Position numbers and translations under genes: made by a program. Positions 37,025 through 43,983 of a stretch of DNA of 64,000 nt are shown here, one piece after another. A model generated the notes under the pieces. That model saw only the letters and a program-made list of their open reading frames with translations. It was not told the origin of the DNA and made no database searches. The stretch is from Paenibacillus daejeonensis DSM 15491 (GTDB taxonomy: Bacteria > Bacillota > Bacilli > Paenibacillales > Paenibacillaceae), in NCBI RefSeq assembly GCF_000378385.1, contig NZ_KB899659.1:523418-587417 (forward strand), in the 5' to 3' direction. How positions within the stretch are numbered: position 1 is the stretch's first letter; each line of letters begins with the position of its first letter.

Positions 37025-37604
37025 CTGCTGTTCCTCCTGTAGGGTCTTCGCCCTCTGCGTAATCATAGACTGTAACGGCTGTATCGCCATATAGGGCCTG
37101 CCGGCGCAACCGGAAGTCCCCAACTGTATCGCTATAGGCATGCCGCGCATCGTGCTCCACGACGATAACAGCGCCAGGGGCAAGGAGCCCGCGGTCCGCC
37201 ATTTCTCGCATCAGCTTGTCGGCTTCCTTCATCTTATAGGGTGGATCGAGAAAGACCAGCTCGAATTGCATCCCTCGCTTCTCTAACAGCTTGATTGCCC
37301 GACTGGCCTCGTTTTTATAAATTTCGGCACGGCTCGACATTCCCGCTGCTTCGATATTTCTACGTACAACCTCAATACTCTGGCGATCCAAGTCGATAAA
37401 GACGGCCCGCGCCATGCCGCGGCTGAGCGCCTCAATGCCGAGACCACCTGTGCCTGCGAACAGATCTAACGCTTGACCGCCTTCGAAGTAGGGACCTATC
37501 ATACTAAATATGGCTTCTTTGACCTTGTCCGTAGTCGGTCTGGTATTGACCCCCGGGACCGCTTTCAGCGGGCGGCCTTTGGCTTCGCCTGCGATTACTC
37601 TCAC
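37002..37604 (-). CDS. rsmD: 16S rRNA (guanine-966-N2)-methyltransferase RsmD
   Basis: The 200-residue methyltransferase has the SAM loop [19 protein letters not shown] and the catalytic LVFLDPPYK. It begins [18 protein letters not shown] from a GTG with AAGGAG about 10 nt upstream. The C-terminus is extended by an acidic, Pro/Thr-rich tail that overlaps coaD. The rsmD-coaD pair is conserved in Bacilli. Confidence 0.95.
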   Translation of the reverse strand: MRVIAGEAKGRPLKAVPGVNTRPTTDKVKEAIFSMIGPYFEGGQALDLFAGTGGLGIEALSRGMARAVFIDLDRQSIEVVRRNIEAAGMSSRAEIYKNEASRAIKLLEKRGMQFELVFLDPPYKMKEADKLMREMADRGLLAPGAVIVVEHDARHAYSDTVGDFRLRRQALYGDTAVTVYDYAEGEDPTGGTADEAPSPD

Positions 37605-37652
37605 CTTGTTGCCGCTCCTTCCATACAGCTGCTTGTCTGATTTGCTTTAGCT

Positions 37653-37680
37653 ATCGTACCATAATTTGCTGCCATTGCAA
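37653..37680 (-). promoter_or_regulatory. Probable promoter of rsmD-coaD
   Basis: Minus-strand TTGCAA and TACGAT are 16 nt apart, about 50 nt before the rsmD start. The rest of the 338-bp gap to 37942 holds only the terminator below and no credible gene. Confidence 0.45.
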
Positions 37681-37857
37681 GCAGAATGCCTGCTTGAAGC
37701 CGGTTCTACCCGAACTTTTTGGGGACATCCATGTATAAGTCTGTCCAGACCTGGCTATCCTTACAATATCGGTGTCGTGAGATGCCGTAAGCAAACCGCG
37801 GAGCAAGCTTACGTTTCCCCATAAGCTCTTCGTCCGGTTTCTCCTCTCCCATTGAAA

Positions 37858-37886
37858 GAGGCCCTCGCAAGGGGGCCTCGATTTTT
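37858..37886 (-). terminator. Bidirectional terminator after the YitT gene
   Basis: GAGGCCC and GGGCCTC pair with a TCGCAAGG-type loop. T-rich tails exist on both strands, GATTTTTTG in plus and TTTC in minus. The gene it most likely serves is the YitT gene reading leftward. Confidence 0.7.
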
Positions 37887-37942
37887 TGTGTGCAATTTCC
37901 AATCGTTTCAAATGTGGAGTGGGCGGGTACAAATAGAGTAAA

Positions 37943-38545
37943 CTACGCAACTCTCGTTCTATTGGAAAATCTGATTGTACAGAGGCTTGTGGTTACACCT
38001 CCGCAACCAATCGTAATTACAGATAACGGGAATGTGTCACCTTGCAGCAATATGCCGCCTATGCTAATGACAAGACCGTCGATCAAAGCGATAAGAACGC
38101 CGACATTCAGTCCGGCTCGCTTGGCTAACATGTGGGCCAGCAGATCCGTACCGCCGGTGCTCGTCTTGTAACGCAACATGATGCCGAGCCCTAGTCCAAT
38201 CAGCATGCCGCCTATCGCGGACCGAGCAAGCGGAGTCCATTCCACGTAGTATAGAAACACATATTGATAAGATTCCATCCGATCAATCATATAGCTGGAG
38301 AAGATCATGCCGAACATGCTGTTATATACCATGGGCCGGCTATAGAACCATGCAGCTATAAAAATGGGAATACTGCATACGATAATGATAAGGCCTATTT
38401 TGAGACGGAATAGATAATTGATGATCAGCGCTATGCCAATTACGCCTCCGTCTAGCACTTGAAGTGGAACCAGGAATAAATTGATGCCTGCCGCAATCAG
38501 AAAGCTTCCCGCCACTACGGCTAACGTCTTTTTCAGGAAAGACAC
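37943..38545 (-). CDS. YitT family membrane protein
   Basis: A 200-residue protein of the YitT/DUF161 family with five or six membrane segments (LAVVAGSFLIAAGINLFLVP near the start, GGVIGIALIINYLF, AIGGMLIGLGLGIML, and STGGTDLLA). The C-terminal DUF2179 domain of longer members is missing. The family is often annotated as a transporter, but the substrate is unknown. The GTG at 38545 is 9 nt from AAGGAG; a TTG two codons upstream is only 3 nt away. The gene stands alone. Confidence 0.85.
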   Translation of the reverse strand: MSFLKKTLAVVAGSFLIAAGINLFLVPLQVLDGGVIGIALIINYLFRLKIGLIIIVCSIPIFIAAWFYSRPMVYNSMFGMIFSSYMIDRMESYQYVFLYYVEWTPLARSAIGGMLIGLGLGIMLRYKTSTGGTDLLAHMLAKRAGLNVGVLIALIDGLVISIGGILLQGDTFPLSVITIGCGGVTTSLCTIRFSNRTRVA

Positions 38546-38621
38546 GGACAACAGCTCCTTGCACTGGCATGTCTGATTATATGCTTGTACGCCTAATTTT
38601 AAGACAGGAGAGTGAGTTTAG

Positions 38622-38936
38622 ATGAATGTGTCCTTCGTGAAAGTATTTGATAAGTATGAATTGGCTGTCATTGAACACAACAATAGCAAGTACGAGGTGC
38701 GGGTGCTGCTTCGCAACTTGCCGGTCAGCTTTCCGATTTGCGATGCCGACAAGTACGATGACGCGCATGAGAAGGCTAACCGTTTCCTGGATATGTACGA
38801 GGCGGCCAAACAGTATAACTTTCAGGCAGGGAGCGGCGGTATGACCAATGAAGAAGGCCATCTGGTGAGCTATGACGATCTGTTTATTACCCCGCCGGAT
38901 CAGTTTTCCTCCGTCTTCGAAGGCAAGCTTCAATAA
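38622..38936 (+). CDS. Hypothetical 104-residue protein
   Basis: Not recognised. It is a soluble, acidic protein with no signal peptide or membrane segment, rich in Asp, Tyr and Asn (VKVFDKYELAVIEHNN, FPICDADKYDDAHEK). The ATG has AGGAGAGTGA upstream, and codon use resembles its neighbours, so it looks real. A small membrane gene follows 58 nt later on the same strand and may be co-transcribed. Confidence 0.7.
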   Translation: MNVSFVKVFDKYELAVIEHNNSKYEVRVLLRNLPVSFPICDADKYDDAHEKANRFLDMYEAAKQYNFQAGSGGMTNEEGHLVSYDDLFITPPDQFSSVFEGKLQ

Positions 38937-38994
38937 AAATGCAACGCAGCGACTCCTCCTCACGTACTAAGGAGTTGGAATGGAGGTGTCCTGC

Positions 38995-39165
38995 ATGAAA
39001 TTGAATCCGATTGGCCTTTCGCTATTCTCGACCATCCTGATGATCGCAGGGTTCATCCTGTATATGACCGAAACTGGCAACCTGGGCATCCCCCTGCTGA
39101 TCATCGGCTTGTTCGTAAGTGTTGTCAGTGTCGTCATCCGCTGGAATCAGGCCAGACGGGGTTGA
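38995..39165 (+). CDS. Small two-helix membrane protein
   Basis: A 56-residue protein with two hydrophobic helices (LSLFSTILMIAGFILYM and IPLLIIGLFVSVVSVVI) and a basic C-terminus RWNQARRG. The ATG is used because GGAGGTG lies 7 nt upstream; the earlier ATG at 38980 falls in that site. A terminator follows. The function is unknown. Confidence 0.65.
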   Translation: MKLNPIGLSLFSTILMIAGFILYMTETGNLGIPLLIIGLFVSVVSVVIRWNQARRG

Positions 39166-39194
39166 CCCGTCAATTTATCACACCAAGGCATATG

Positions 39195-39234
39195 GAAAAG
39201 CCGCGCCTCTGACTTGCAGAAGCGCGGCTTTTTC
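39195..39234. terminator. Bidirectional terminator between convergent small genes
   Basis: AAAAGCCGCGC pairs with GCGCGGCTTTT around a 15-nt loop, with A and T runs giving terminators on both strands. It serves the plus-strand small membrane gene and the minus-strand YjcZ-type gene. Confidence 0.9.
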
Positions 39235-39249
39235 TATGGGATTACTGAA

Positions 39250-39378
39250 TTACAGCAAGAACGTGCGCGAAATAATGACGAGCAAGATGAACAAAACCAG
39301 GATGGCACCTGTGTTTGTAAATGCTCCGCCTACGCCTCCGCCACACGGACCGCAACCGGCACCAGCAACATAGCTCAT
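39250..39378 (-). CDS. YjcZ-family small sporulation protein
   Basis: A 42-residue product found by direct reading. A Gly-rich start MSYVAGAGCGPCGGG is followed by one hydrophobic helix (GAILVLFILLVIISRTFLL). This layout, with LVLFILLVII, is the mark of YjcZ-type spore-associated peptides, often encoded in several copies in Bacillus and Paenibacillus. The ATG has AAAGGTGG 8 nt upstream. The precise role of the family is unknown. Confidence 0.85.
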   Translation of the reverse strand: MSYVAGAGCGPCGGGVGGAFTNTGAILVLFILLVIISRTFLL

Positions 39379-39462
39379 CTGTACGACCACCTTTCAGTAG
39401 GAATAACCTATCTTATGAAGGTACGTACCCATTGGATTGGACGAATAACTATATTTTTTCGT

Positions 39463-40269
39463 TTAGATCCCGTAAAAGCTCCGCAGGTTGTCCCTGGTCC
39501 GGGTTGCGGCCTCCGTTTCCCCGATTCCCTTCAACCGCGCAATATGACGCACGACATCAGCCGTCATGCCTGGGCACGTAGCTTGTCCGGTATACGGACC
39601 TTCAAACGGCCACGGTCCATCCGTCTCCGTCATCATCAGCTCAAGCGGATACCGTGTCACGAGCGATTGAATCTCTGGCTCGTAGGCGACATCCGGCGTA
39701 ACCGACAGGTAGTAGCCGGACGCCATCATTCGGTTAATCGTCTGTGGCGGTCCTTTAAACCAATGAAAATGAGCCTTCTCCACCTGGTGCTTCTCGAGCA
39801 GGTCGCATACCGTCTCCGCATCCTCGTACACCGCATGGAGGGCGATCGGCCGTTTCAGCTCGCCAGCTAAGCCGATGAACGACTCCAACAACTCGATATA
39901 GGGCTTGAGCGATAACGTCTCGCCTGCGGCAGCTGCGCTGGTGCGTTTATAATAAGGCAGGCCCACTTCACCAATGGCAAAGCGTTCACCGTCCGCTGCA
40001 CGCTGCCGTATCCAGGATAACAGTGCCGCATGAGCTTTGCGATCAGGAATCACTTGTTCCGGGTGGTAGCCATAAACAGGCAAGATCCGCCCAGGATACC
40101 GCAAGCTCAGTTCCCGGTTAATCTTGCTGGATGCCAGGTCCATCGATACCGCAACGATAGCCTCCACCCCATCAGCCCATGCTTGCTCCAGCATGGCTGT
40201 GCGCGTGGCTGCCGGGTACAAATCGACATGCAAGTGAGCATCCGATAATCGGTGATGCCATTCCGTCAT
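39463..40269 (-). CDS. TatD-family metal-dependent hydrolase at the end of the thiamine operon
   Basis: The 268-residue protein has a full TatD metal set: DAHLHVD near residue 10, GEVGLPYYK, LHAVYED, AHFHWFKG and TETDGPW. TatD enzymes are usually called 3'-5' DNA exonucleases, but the amidohydrolase fold also fits small-molecule hydrolysis. The ATG is 1 nt beyond the thiZ stop codon and has AGAGGAG upstream, so it is coupled to a TPP-riboswitch-controlled transport operon. A role in thiamine-precursor salvage is inferred from context only. Confidence 0.9.
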   Translation of the reverse strand: MTEWHHRLSDAHLHVDLYPAATRTAMLEQAWADGVEAIVAVSMDLASSKINRELSLRYPGRILPVYGYHPEQVIPDRKAHAALLSWIRQRAADGERFAIGEVGLPYYKRTSAAAAGETLSLKPYIELLESFIGLAGELKRPIALHAVYEDAETVCDLLEKHQVEKAHFHWFKGPPQTINRMMASGYYLSVTPDVAYEPEIQSLVTRYPLELMMTETDGPWPFEGPYTGQATCPGMTADVVRHIARLKGIGETEAATRTRDNLRSFYGI

Positions 40270-40270
40270 C

Positions 40271-41062
40271 CTATGAGCTCCTCTCATCTTCTACACTCAA
40301 CACGCTGTTGCTGCTCAGCAGCTCGTACAACTCTTGCTTCCAGCGGTTGAATTGTGGATCTGTCCACAAATCGCTGGACCTGGGCCGAGCAAAGGGAACC
40401 TCCACTTCCCGGATGACCGTCGCGGGAGAGGCCGAGATGACAAGAATCCGATCCGAGAGCAGTAAAGCCTCCTCAATACTATGAGTCACCATCAGCACCG
40501 ACCGCCGGTTGGCCTCCCAGATGGAGAGCAGCCACTGCTGCATCTGGAGACGTGTCAGCGCATCCAATGCACCGAATGGCTCATCCAGACACATCAAGTC
40601 TCGCGGGGCCAACAGAGCCCGCAGAAACGACACTCGCTGCTGCATGCCGCCGGATAGCGTATGCGGATAGCTGGATTCGTAGCCCGCCAGTCCAATACGA
40701 GGCAGCCACTCCATGCTCTGACGGCGCGCTTCCTCTGCAGGCACCCCTGCGATCGACAGCGCCAGCACAATATTATCAGTGATCGTGCGCCAGGGCATGA
40801 GGGCGGCTTGCTGGGGCATGTATGCGATATGCCCCCGTTCGCCGGTGACTGCCCGGCCGCCAATCCGGATCTCGCCGCTATCCGGCTTCTCCAGGCCACC
40901 AATCAGCTGAAACAAGGTCGTCTTGCCGCTTCCCGAAGGACCGATCAGCGAGACAAACTCCCCCTCGCGGACCGTTACCTCCATTCCGCCCAGCACCTGC
41001 AGCGTCTTCTTGCCGCTGCCAAACGATTTGGTCACGCCTCGAACTTCCAATGCAGGGTGCAT
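40271..41062 (-). CDS. thiZ: ABC transporter ATPase for thiamine-precursor uptake (ThiZ-like)
   Basis: The 263-residue ATPase has Walker A GPSGSGKTTLF (about 43), Q-loop YMPQQAALMPWRT, signature LSGGMQQRVSFLRAL, Walker B LMCLDEPFGALDALTR and switch VMVTHSIEEALLLSD-type VTHSIEEALL. This is the nitrate/sulfonate/HMP subgroup. Alone it could be SsuB, but it lies in a TPP-riboswitch operon with ThiX- and ThiY-like genes. It starts 1 nt past the thiX stop. Confidence 0.85.
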   Translation of the reverse strand: MHPALEVRGVTKSFGSGKKTLQVLGGMEVTVREGEFVSLIGPSGSGKTTLFQLIGGLEKPDSGEIRIGGRAVTGERGHIAYMPQQAALMPWRTITDNIVLALSIAGVPAEEARRQSMEWLPRIGLAGYESSYPHTLSGGMQQRVSFLRALLAPRDLMCLDEPFGALDALTRLQMQQWLLSIWEANRRSVLMVTHSIEEALLLSDRILVISASPATVIREVEVPFARPRSSDLWTDPQFNRWKQELYELLSSNSVLSVEDERSS

Positions 41063-41063
41063 G

Positions 41064-41828
41064 CTACTTGCCCTCCTTTCGCGGCTGCCAGCGGGTAAAC
41101 CAGCGTTCGATAGCAACGATTATGCCGAACACGATCAGACTAAGCAAAACGATGATGGCTACGCCAGCGAACACCCGCGTCACTAGAAATCCGCTGTAGG
41201 ACAGCTTGATAAAATACCCGATGCCACGGCTCGCGCCCAGCCATTCTGCCACGATGACGCCAGTGATGCTATAAGCCGCTGCGATCTTGAGTCCCGAGAA
41301 CAAATAAGGAACGGCTCCCGGCAGCTCCAAATCGCGAAAGATGCGCCACTTGCCGGCACCGATCATCGCCAGGTAATCCGCCAAGCGGGGATCTCGCTGA
41401 CTCAGCCCGCTGAGCATGGCGACGGCAATCGGGAAGAAGCACACCAGGATTATCAGGACAAGCTTGGGCAACAGCCCCAAGCCAAGCCAGATCATGAGCA
41501 GCGGGTACAGTACGATTGTCGGAATGTTCTGGGACAGGACAAGCAGCGGATAGAGTGCGGCCCGGGCCCCTGGAATCAAGTGCAGCAGCGCCGCGACCAG
41601 CATGCCAGTCGCGGCGCCCGCGGCGAATCCGATAATCGCCAGTTGGGCGGTCGCCCATGTATGCTCCATCAGCCGCGGCCCGATCGTCCATGCTTCGCGC
41701 ACAATTTCGACCGGACCAGGCAGCTTCCAAGACTCCAGCTCGAATAGCCAGACCGCTCCCTGCCAGATTAGGAGCAGCAAGAAAAGGACCGCGAGCGGCG
41801 GTCCCGCGAAGCGGAGCTTATCGCCCAC
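41064..41828 (-). CDS. thiX: ABC transporter permease for thiamine-precursor uptake (ThiX-like)
   Basis: A 254-residue permease with about six membrane segments and the EAA loop MIGAGKWRIFRDLELPGAVP that contacts the ATPase. It belongs to the SsuC/ThiX/TauC group. The GTG at 41828 is about 10 nt from GGAG and overlaps the end of the previous gene by 11 bp; the frame open to 41867 lies inside that gene. Confidence 0.85.
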   Translation of the reverse strand: MGDKLRFAGPPLAVLFLLLLIWQGAVWLFELESWKLPGPVEIVREAWTIGPRLMEHTWATAQLAIIGFAAGAATGMLVAALLHLIPGARAALYPLLVLSQNIPTIVLYPLLMIWLGLGLLPKLVLIILVCFFPIAVAMLSGLSQRDPRLADYLAMIGAGKWRIFRDLELPGAVPYLFSGLKIAAAYSITGVIVAEWLGASRGIGYFIKLSYSGFLVTRVFAGVAIIVLLSLIVFGIIVAIERWFTRWQPRKEGK

Positions 41829-42120
41829 CGGGGTAATTCTCCAGCAGACGATCCATCGATGCGCCATCCTGCGGATTGTGATACAGCTTGATTTGGGAGA
41901 TCACAGATGGACAGCCCAGCTCCGTCATCGCTTCATTCATTCGTTTGACCAGGTCCAGCAGCTCCGCCAGCTCGCCTTCAATGGTTGTCTCCAGTGGCCC
42001 TACCCGATAAGGCAAGCCTGAGGCTTTGATGACATCGATCGCCCGGTCGACATAACTGTAGAGCTCTCCACCCTCCGGCGTGCGGGGAAGAATCTGAATA
42101 CTAAGCAATGTTGTAGCCAT
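41818..42120 (-). CDS. Thiamine-binding MTH1187/YkoF-type protein
   Basis: A 100-residue protein of the MTH1187 (PF01910, thiamine-BP) family. It begins MATTLLSIQILPRTPEG, has VGPLETTIEGELAELLDLV and the dimer strand PSVISQIKLYHN. Family members bind thiamine or related pyrimidines in the cytoplasm. It lies between the solute-binding protein and permease genes and may sense or hold the imported compound. Confidence 0.85.
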   Translation of the reverse strand: MATTLLSIQILPRTPEGGELYSYVDRAIDVIKASGLPYRVGPLETTIEGELAELLDLVKRMNEAMTELGCPSVISQIKLYHNPQDGASMDRLLENYPGGR

Positions 42121-42148
42121 CTGGGATGCACGTCCTCTCTAGTACCGG

Positions 42149-43156
42149 TTATTCCGGCAAGAATTCATTCGTAAACGCAGCTTCGGTATCAATACGTCCC
42201 TCGAGCACACCGTGGTCGGCCATCCATTCCATATAGTTCAGCCATACCTCGGGCTTCTGCTCTCCCCAGCGGTCAGCATCCTCCTGGTAGCGGGGGCTGA
42301 GCCAGATCTGACTGGCGCGCACCAGCTCTTCGTTCAGGTCAGGTTCGGCCGCAATCAACAGCTCGGCCGCTTCCTCCGGCTGATCTATGGCATAACGATA
42401 CCCCTCCGAAGTCGCAGCTATAAAGGCACGCACCACCTCTGGACGCTCCGCAATCATCTGCTCATTGGTTGCCAGCACAGGTGTATAATAATCCAGCGCC
42501 TCACTGTAATCCTTCACATAGAGCATGTCGATTTCTTCGCCTCGCAGCTCAGCCTCTACGCCTGTCCACGCATAATAGATCCAGGCAAAATCAATATCCT
42601 GCGCAGTAGCCGTGAAGAAATCGGCGCTGCTGTTGATGAACTCGACCTTGTTCACGTCAGCTCCCGCTTCCTGCATAAGGGCAGCTATAACCGCTTCCTC
42701 GACCGGATTGCCCCAGCCGCCGTAGCGCATGCCCTCAAAGTCGGCAGGTGACTGGATATTCTTCGCTACCGGCGCCGCGAAGCCCGAGGTATTGTGCTGA
42801 ATGACCGCCGCGATAGAGACAATCGGCACGTCCTGCACTCTTGCCTGGGTAATCGCTTCTTGATAACTGACGCCAAATTCGGCACCACCGCTCGCAATCA
42901 ACTGGTCGGCGCCTGTCTCTGGCGGAGAAATAATCTCTACTTCCAATCCATACTCCTCATAGAATCCCTTATCACGGGCCACATACAGCCCGGTATGGTT
43001 GGTGTTAGGTGTCCAATCCAGTACGACCTTGACTTTCGTCAGATCCTCTCCTGCTCCGGACTCCCCGCTTTCTTGCTGTGCATTGCCTCCACAGCCTGTC
43101 ACTAGAATCGTGGCTGCCAGGATGGCTGTCCCCCATTTGATGCGGTTCCTCTTCAT
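42149..43156 (-). CDS. thiY: Lipoprotein solute-binding protein for hydroxymethylpyrimidine-type ligand (ThiY-like)
   Basis: A 335-residue ThiY/NMT1-like binding lipoprotein. The signal ends in the lipobox LVTGCGG, with Cys near residue 22. The mature part shows VVLDWTPNTNHTGLYVARDKG and PPETGADQLIASGGAEFGVS, typical of NMT1/THI5-type pyrimidine binders. The ATG at 43156 has GAGGGGA upstream; a frame to 43252 reaches into the riboswitch terminator and is rejected. It is the first gene of the operon. Confidence 0.9.
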   Translation of the reverse strand: MKRNRIKWGTAILAATILVTGCGGNAQQESGESGAGEDLTKVKVVLDWTPNTNHTGLYVARDKGFYEEYGLEVEIISPPETGADQLIASGGAEFGVSYQEAITQARVQDVPIVSIAAVIQHNTSGFAAPVAKNIQSPADFEGMRYGGWGNPVEEAVIAALMQEAGADVNKVEFINSSADFFTATAQDIDFAWIYYAWTGVEAELRGEEIDMLYVKDYSEALDYYTPVLATNEQMIAERPEVVRAFIAATSEGYRYAIDQPEEAAELLIAAEPDLNEELVRASQIWLSPRYQEDADRWGEQKPEVWLNYMEWMADHGVLEGRIDTEAAFTNEFLPE

Positions 43157-43221
43157 TCTCTCTGTTCCCCTCTCATGCCCAACCGTCATACGTGTCTGAC
43201 TCTGAGAAACACTTAGATAAC

Positions 43222-43249
43222 AAAAAAACGTCCCCTTGCCGGAGGACGT
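43222..43249 (-). terminator. Riboswitch expression-platform terminator
   Basis: Minus-strand ACGTCC pairs with GGACGT around TCCGGCAAGG, with a T7 run, 66 nt before thiY. Upstream, ATACCGTC (43258) and GACGGTAT (43297) form a second helix that could act in the switch. Confidence 0.85.
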
Positions 43250-43310
43250 CATGCGATATACCGTCCTCTGTCCCGCTTACAGGCGGAAACAGCAGTGACG
43301 GTATCATCCG

Positions 43311-43398
43311 TTCCTACGCTGGCATTATCCAGATCAGGTCAAGGGTCGGTATCTGCTTGCGGGATACCCTCTCAGCCGGCTTCACCAGCTCCCCGAAA
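43311..43398 (-). ncRNA. TPP riboswitch (THI element)
   Basis: The minus strand carries the diagnostic TPP aptamer parts: GGGGAGCTG, CTGAGAGG (43368-43375), ACCCTTGACCTGATCTGG and GGATAATGCC followed by AGCGTAGGAA. Thiamine pyrophosphate binding should favour the terminator and turn off thiY and the genes downstream. Confidence 0.97.
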
Positions 43399-43468
43399 TC
43401 GTATGCGGTTGTGATCTGTCTCTATTATAGCAAAGCTTCGTTCAAAAAGACATCGGTTAATCTGCTGT

Positions 43469-43867
43469 TCACGGCTGGAAGATCTCCCGCACATATCTGC
43501 CGATGCGCTGGCTGATTTCCCTGCGGGCCAGATCACGCATCAGCCCGAACCGGTCCTCGTAGCCTCGGCAGATGAAACGGTAGTACAACACGCCGTCAAT
43601 CTGTTCGTCTTCAAACACCTTGATTTGTCGTTGGCGCAGTTCTTTCCTTGCCCGGGCAAGGTCAATATGGATCCGGTTCATCAATACCTGCGAAGCTGCA
43701 ACGTAAAGGCGGCGGATCGCATATCCGGATTGCTCCACCTCGCGGGCGTTGCGGTCGACGATCGTGAGCAGCATCGGCAGCAGCACGGAATCGCGGATTA
43801 TCCGCAGCTCTTCAGCAGAAGGAGAAATCGAGCCGGTCGGCACAGCTTCTTGCAGCTTACGGTTCAT
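43469..43867 (-). CDS. Unknown 132-residue protein with LexA-like boxes in its promoter
   Basis: Not recognised. It is a soluble, charged, mostly helical protein (DSVLLPMLLTIVDRNAREVE, IHIDLARARKELRQRQIKVF, YRFICRGYEDRFGLMRDL) without signal peptide or membrane segment. The first ATG (43876) overlaps AGGAG; the second, at 43867, lies 9 nt from it and is used. Two near-consensus LexA sites flank its promoter, so it may be induced by DNA damage. It is monocistronic, bounded by the riboswitch on one side and yppC on the other. Confidence 0.7.
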   Translation of the reverse strand: MNRKLQEAVPTGSISPSAEELRIIRDSVLLPMLLTIVDRNAREVEQSGYAIRRLYVAASQVLMNRIHIDLARARKELRQRQIKVFEDEQIDGVLYYRFICRGYEDRFGLMRDLARREISQRIGRYVREIFQP

Positions 43868-43886
43868 AGTACGCATCTCCTGTACA

Positions 43887-43900
43887 GGAATGTATGTTCG
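43887..43900 (-). promoter_or_regulatory. LexA-like box 1
   Basis: CGAACATACATTCC on the minus strand matches the Gram-positive LexA/DinR consensus CGAACRNRYGTTYC at 13 of 14 positions. It lies just downstream of the TATAAT (43907-43912). Confidence 0.65.
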
Positions 43901-43915
43901 CTATACATTATACTA

Positions 43916-43929
43916 CGAATATACGTTCC
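43916..43929 (-). promoter_or_regulatory. LexA-like box 2
   Basis: CGAATATACGTTCC matches the same consensus at 13 of 14 positions. It lies between the -10 (43907-43912) and a TTGCAT -35-like box (43932-43937, spacing 19), so binding would block polymerase. Confidence 0.6.
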
Positions 43930-43983
43930 CTATGCAAGCACAATTTGTACCATCTGCTCGAGATGGCGACTAAGCGTTAATCA

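Noticed and set aside
37651-37950. A 99-codon minus-strand frame between rsmD and the YitT gene
   Set aside because: It crosses a terminator and a promoter and has no ribosome binding site, so it is not counted as a gene.
43469-43867. Assigning the LexA-boxed gene as YneA
   Set aside because: The protein has no membrane segment or LysM domain, both of which YneA has. It remains unassigned.
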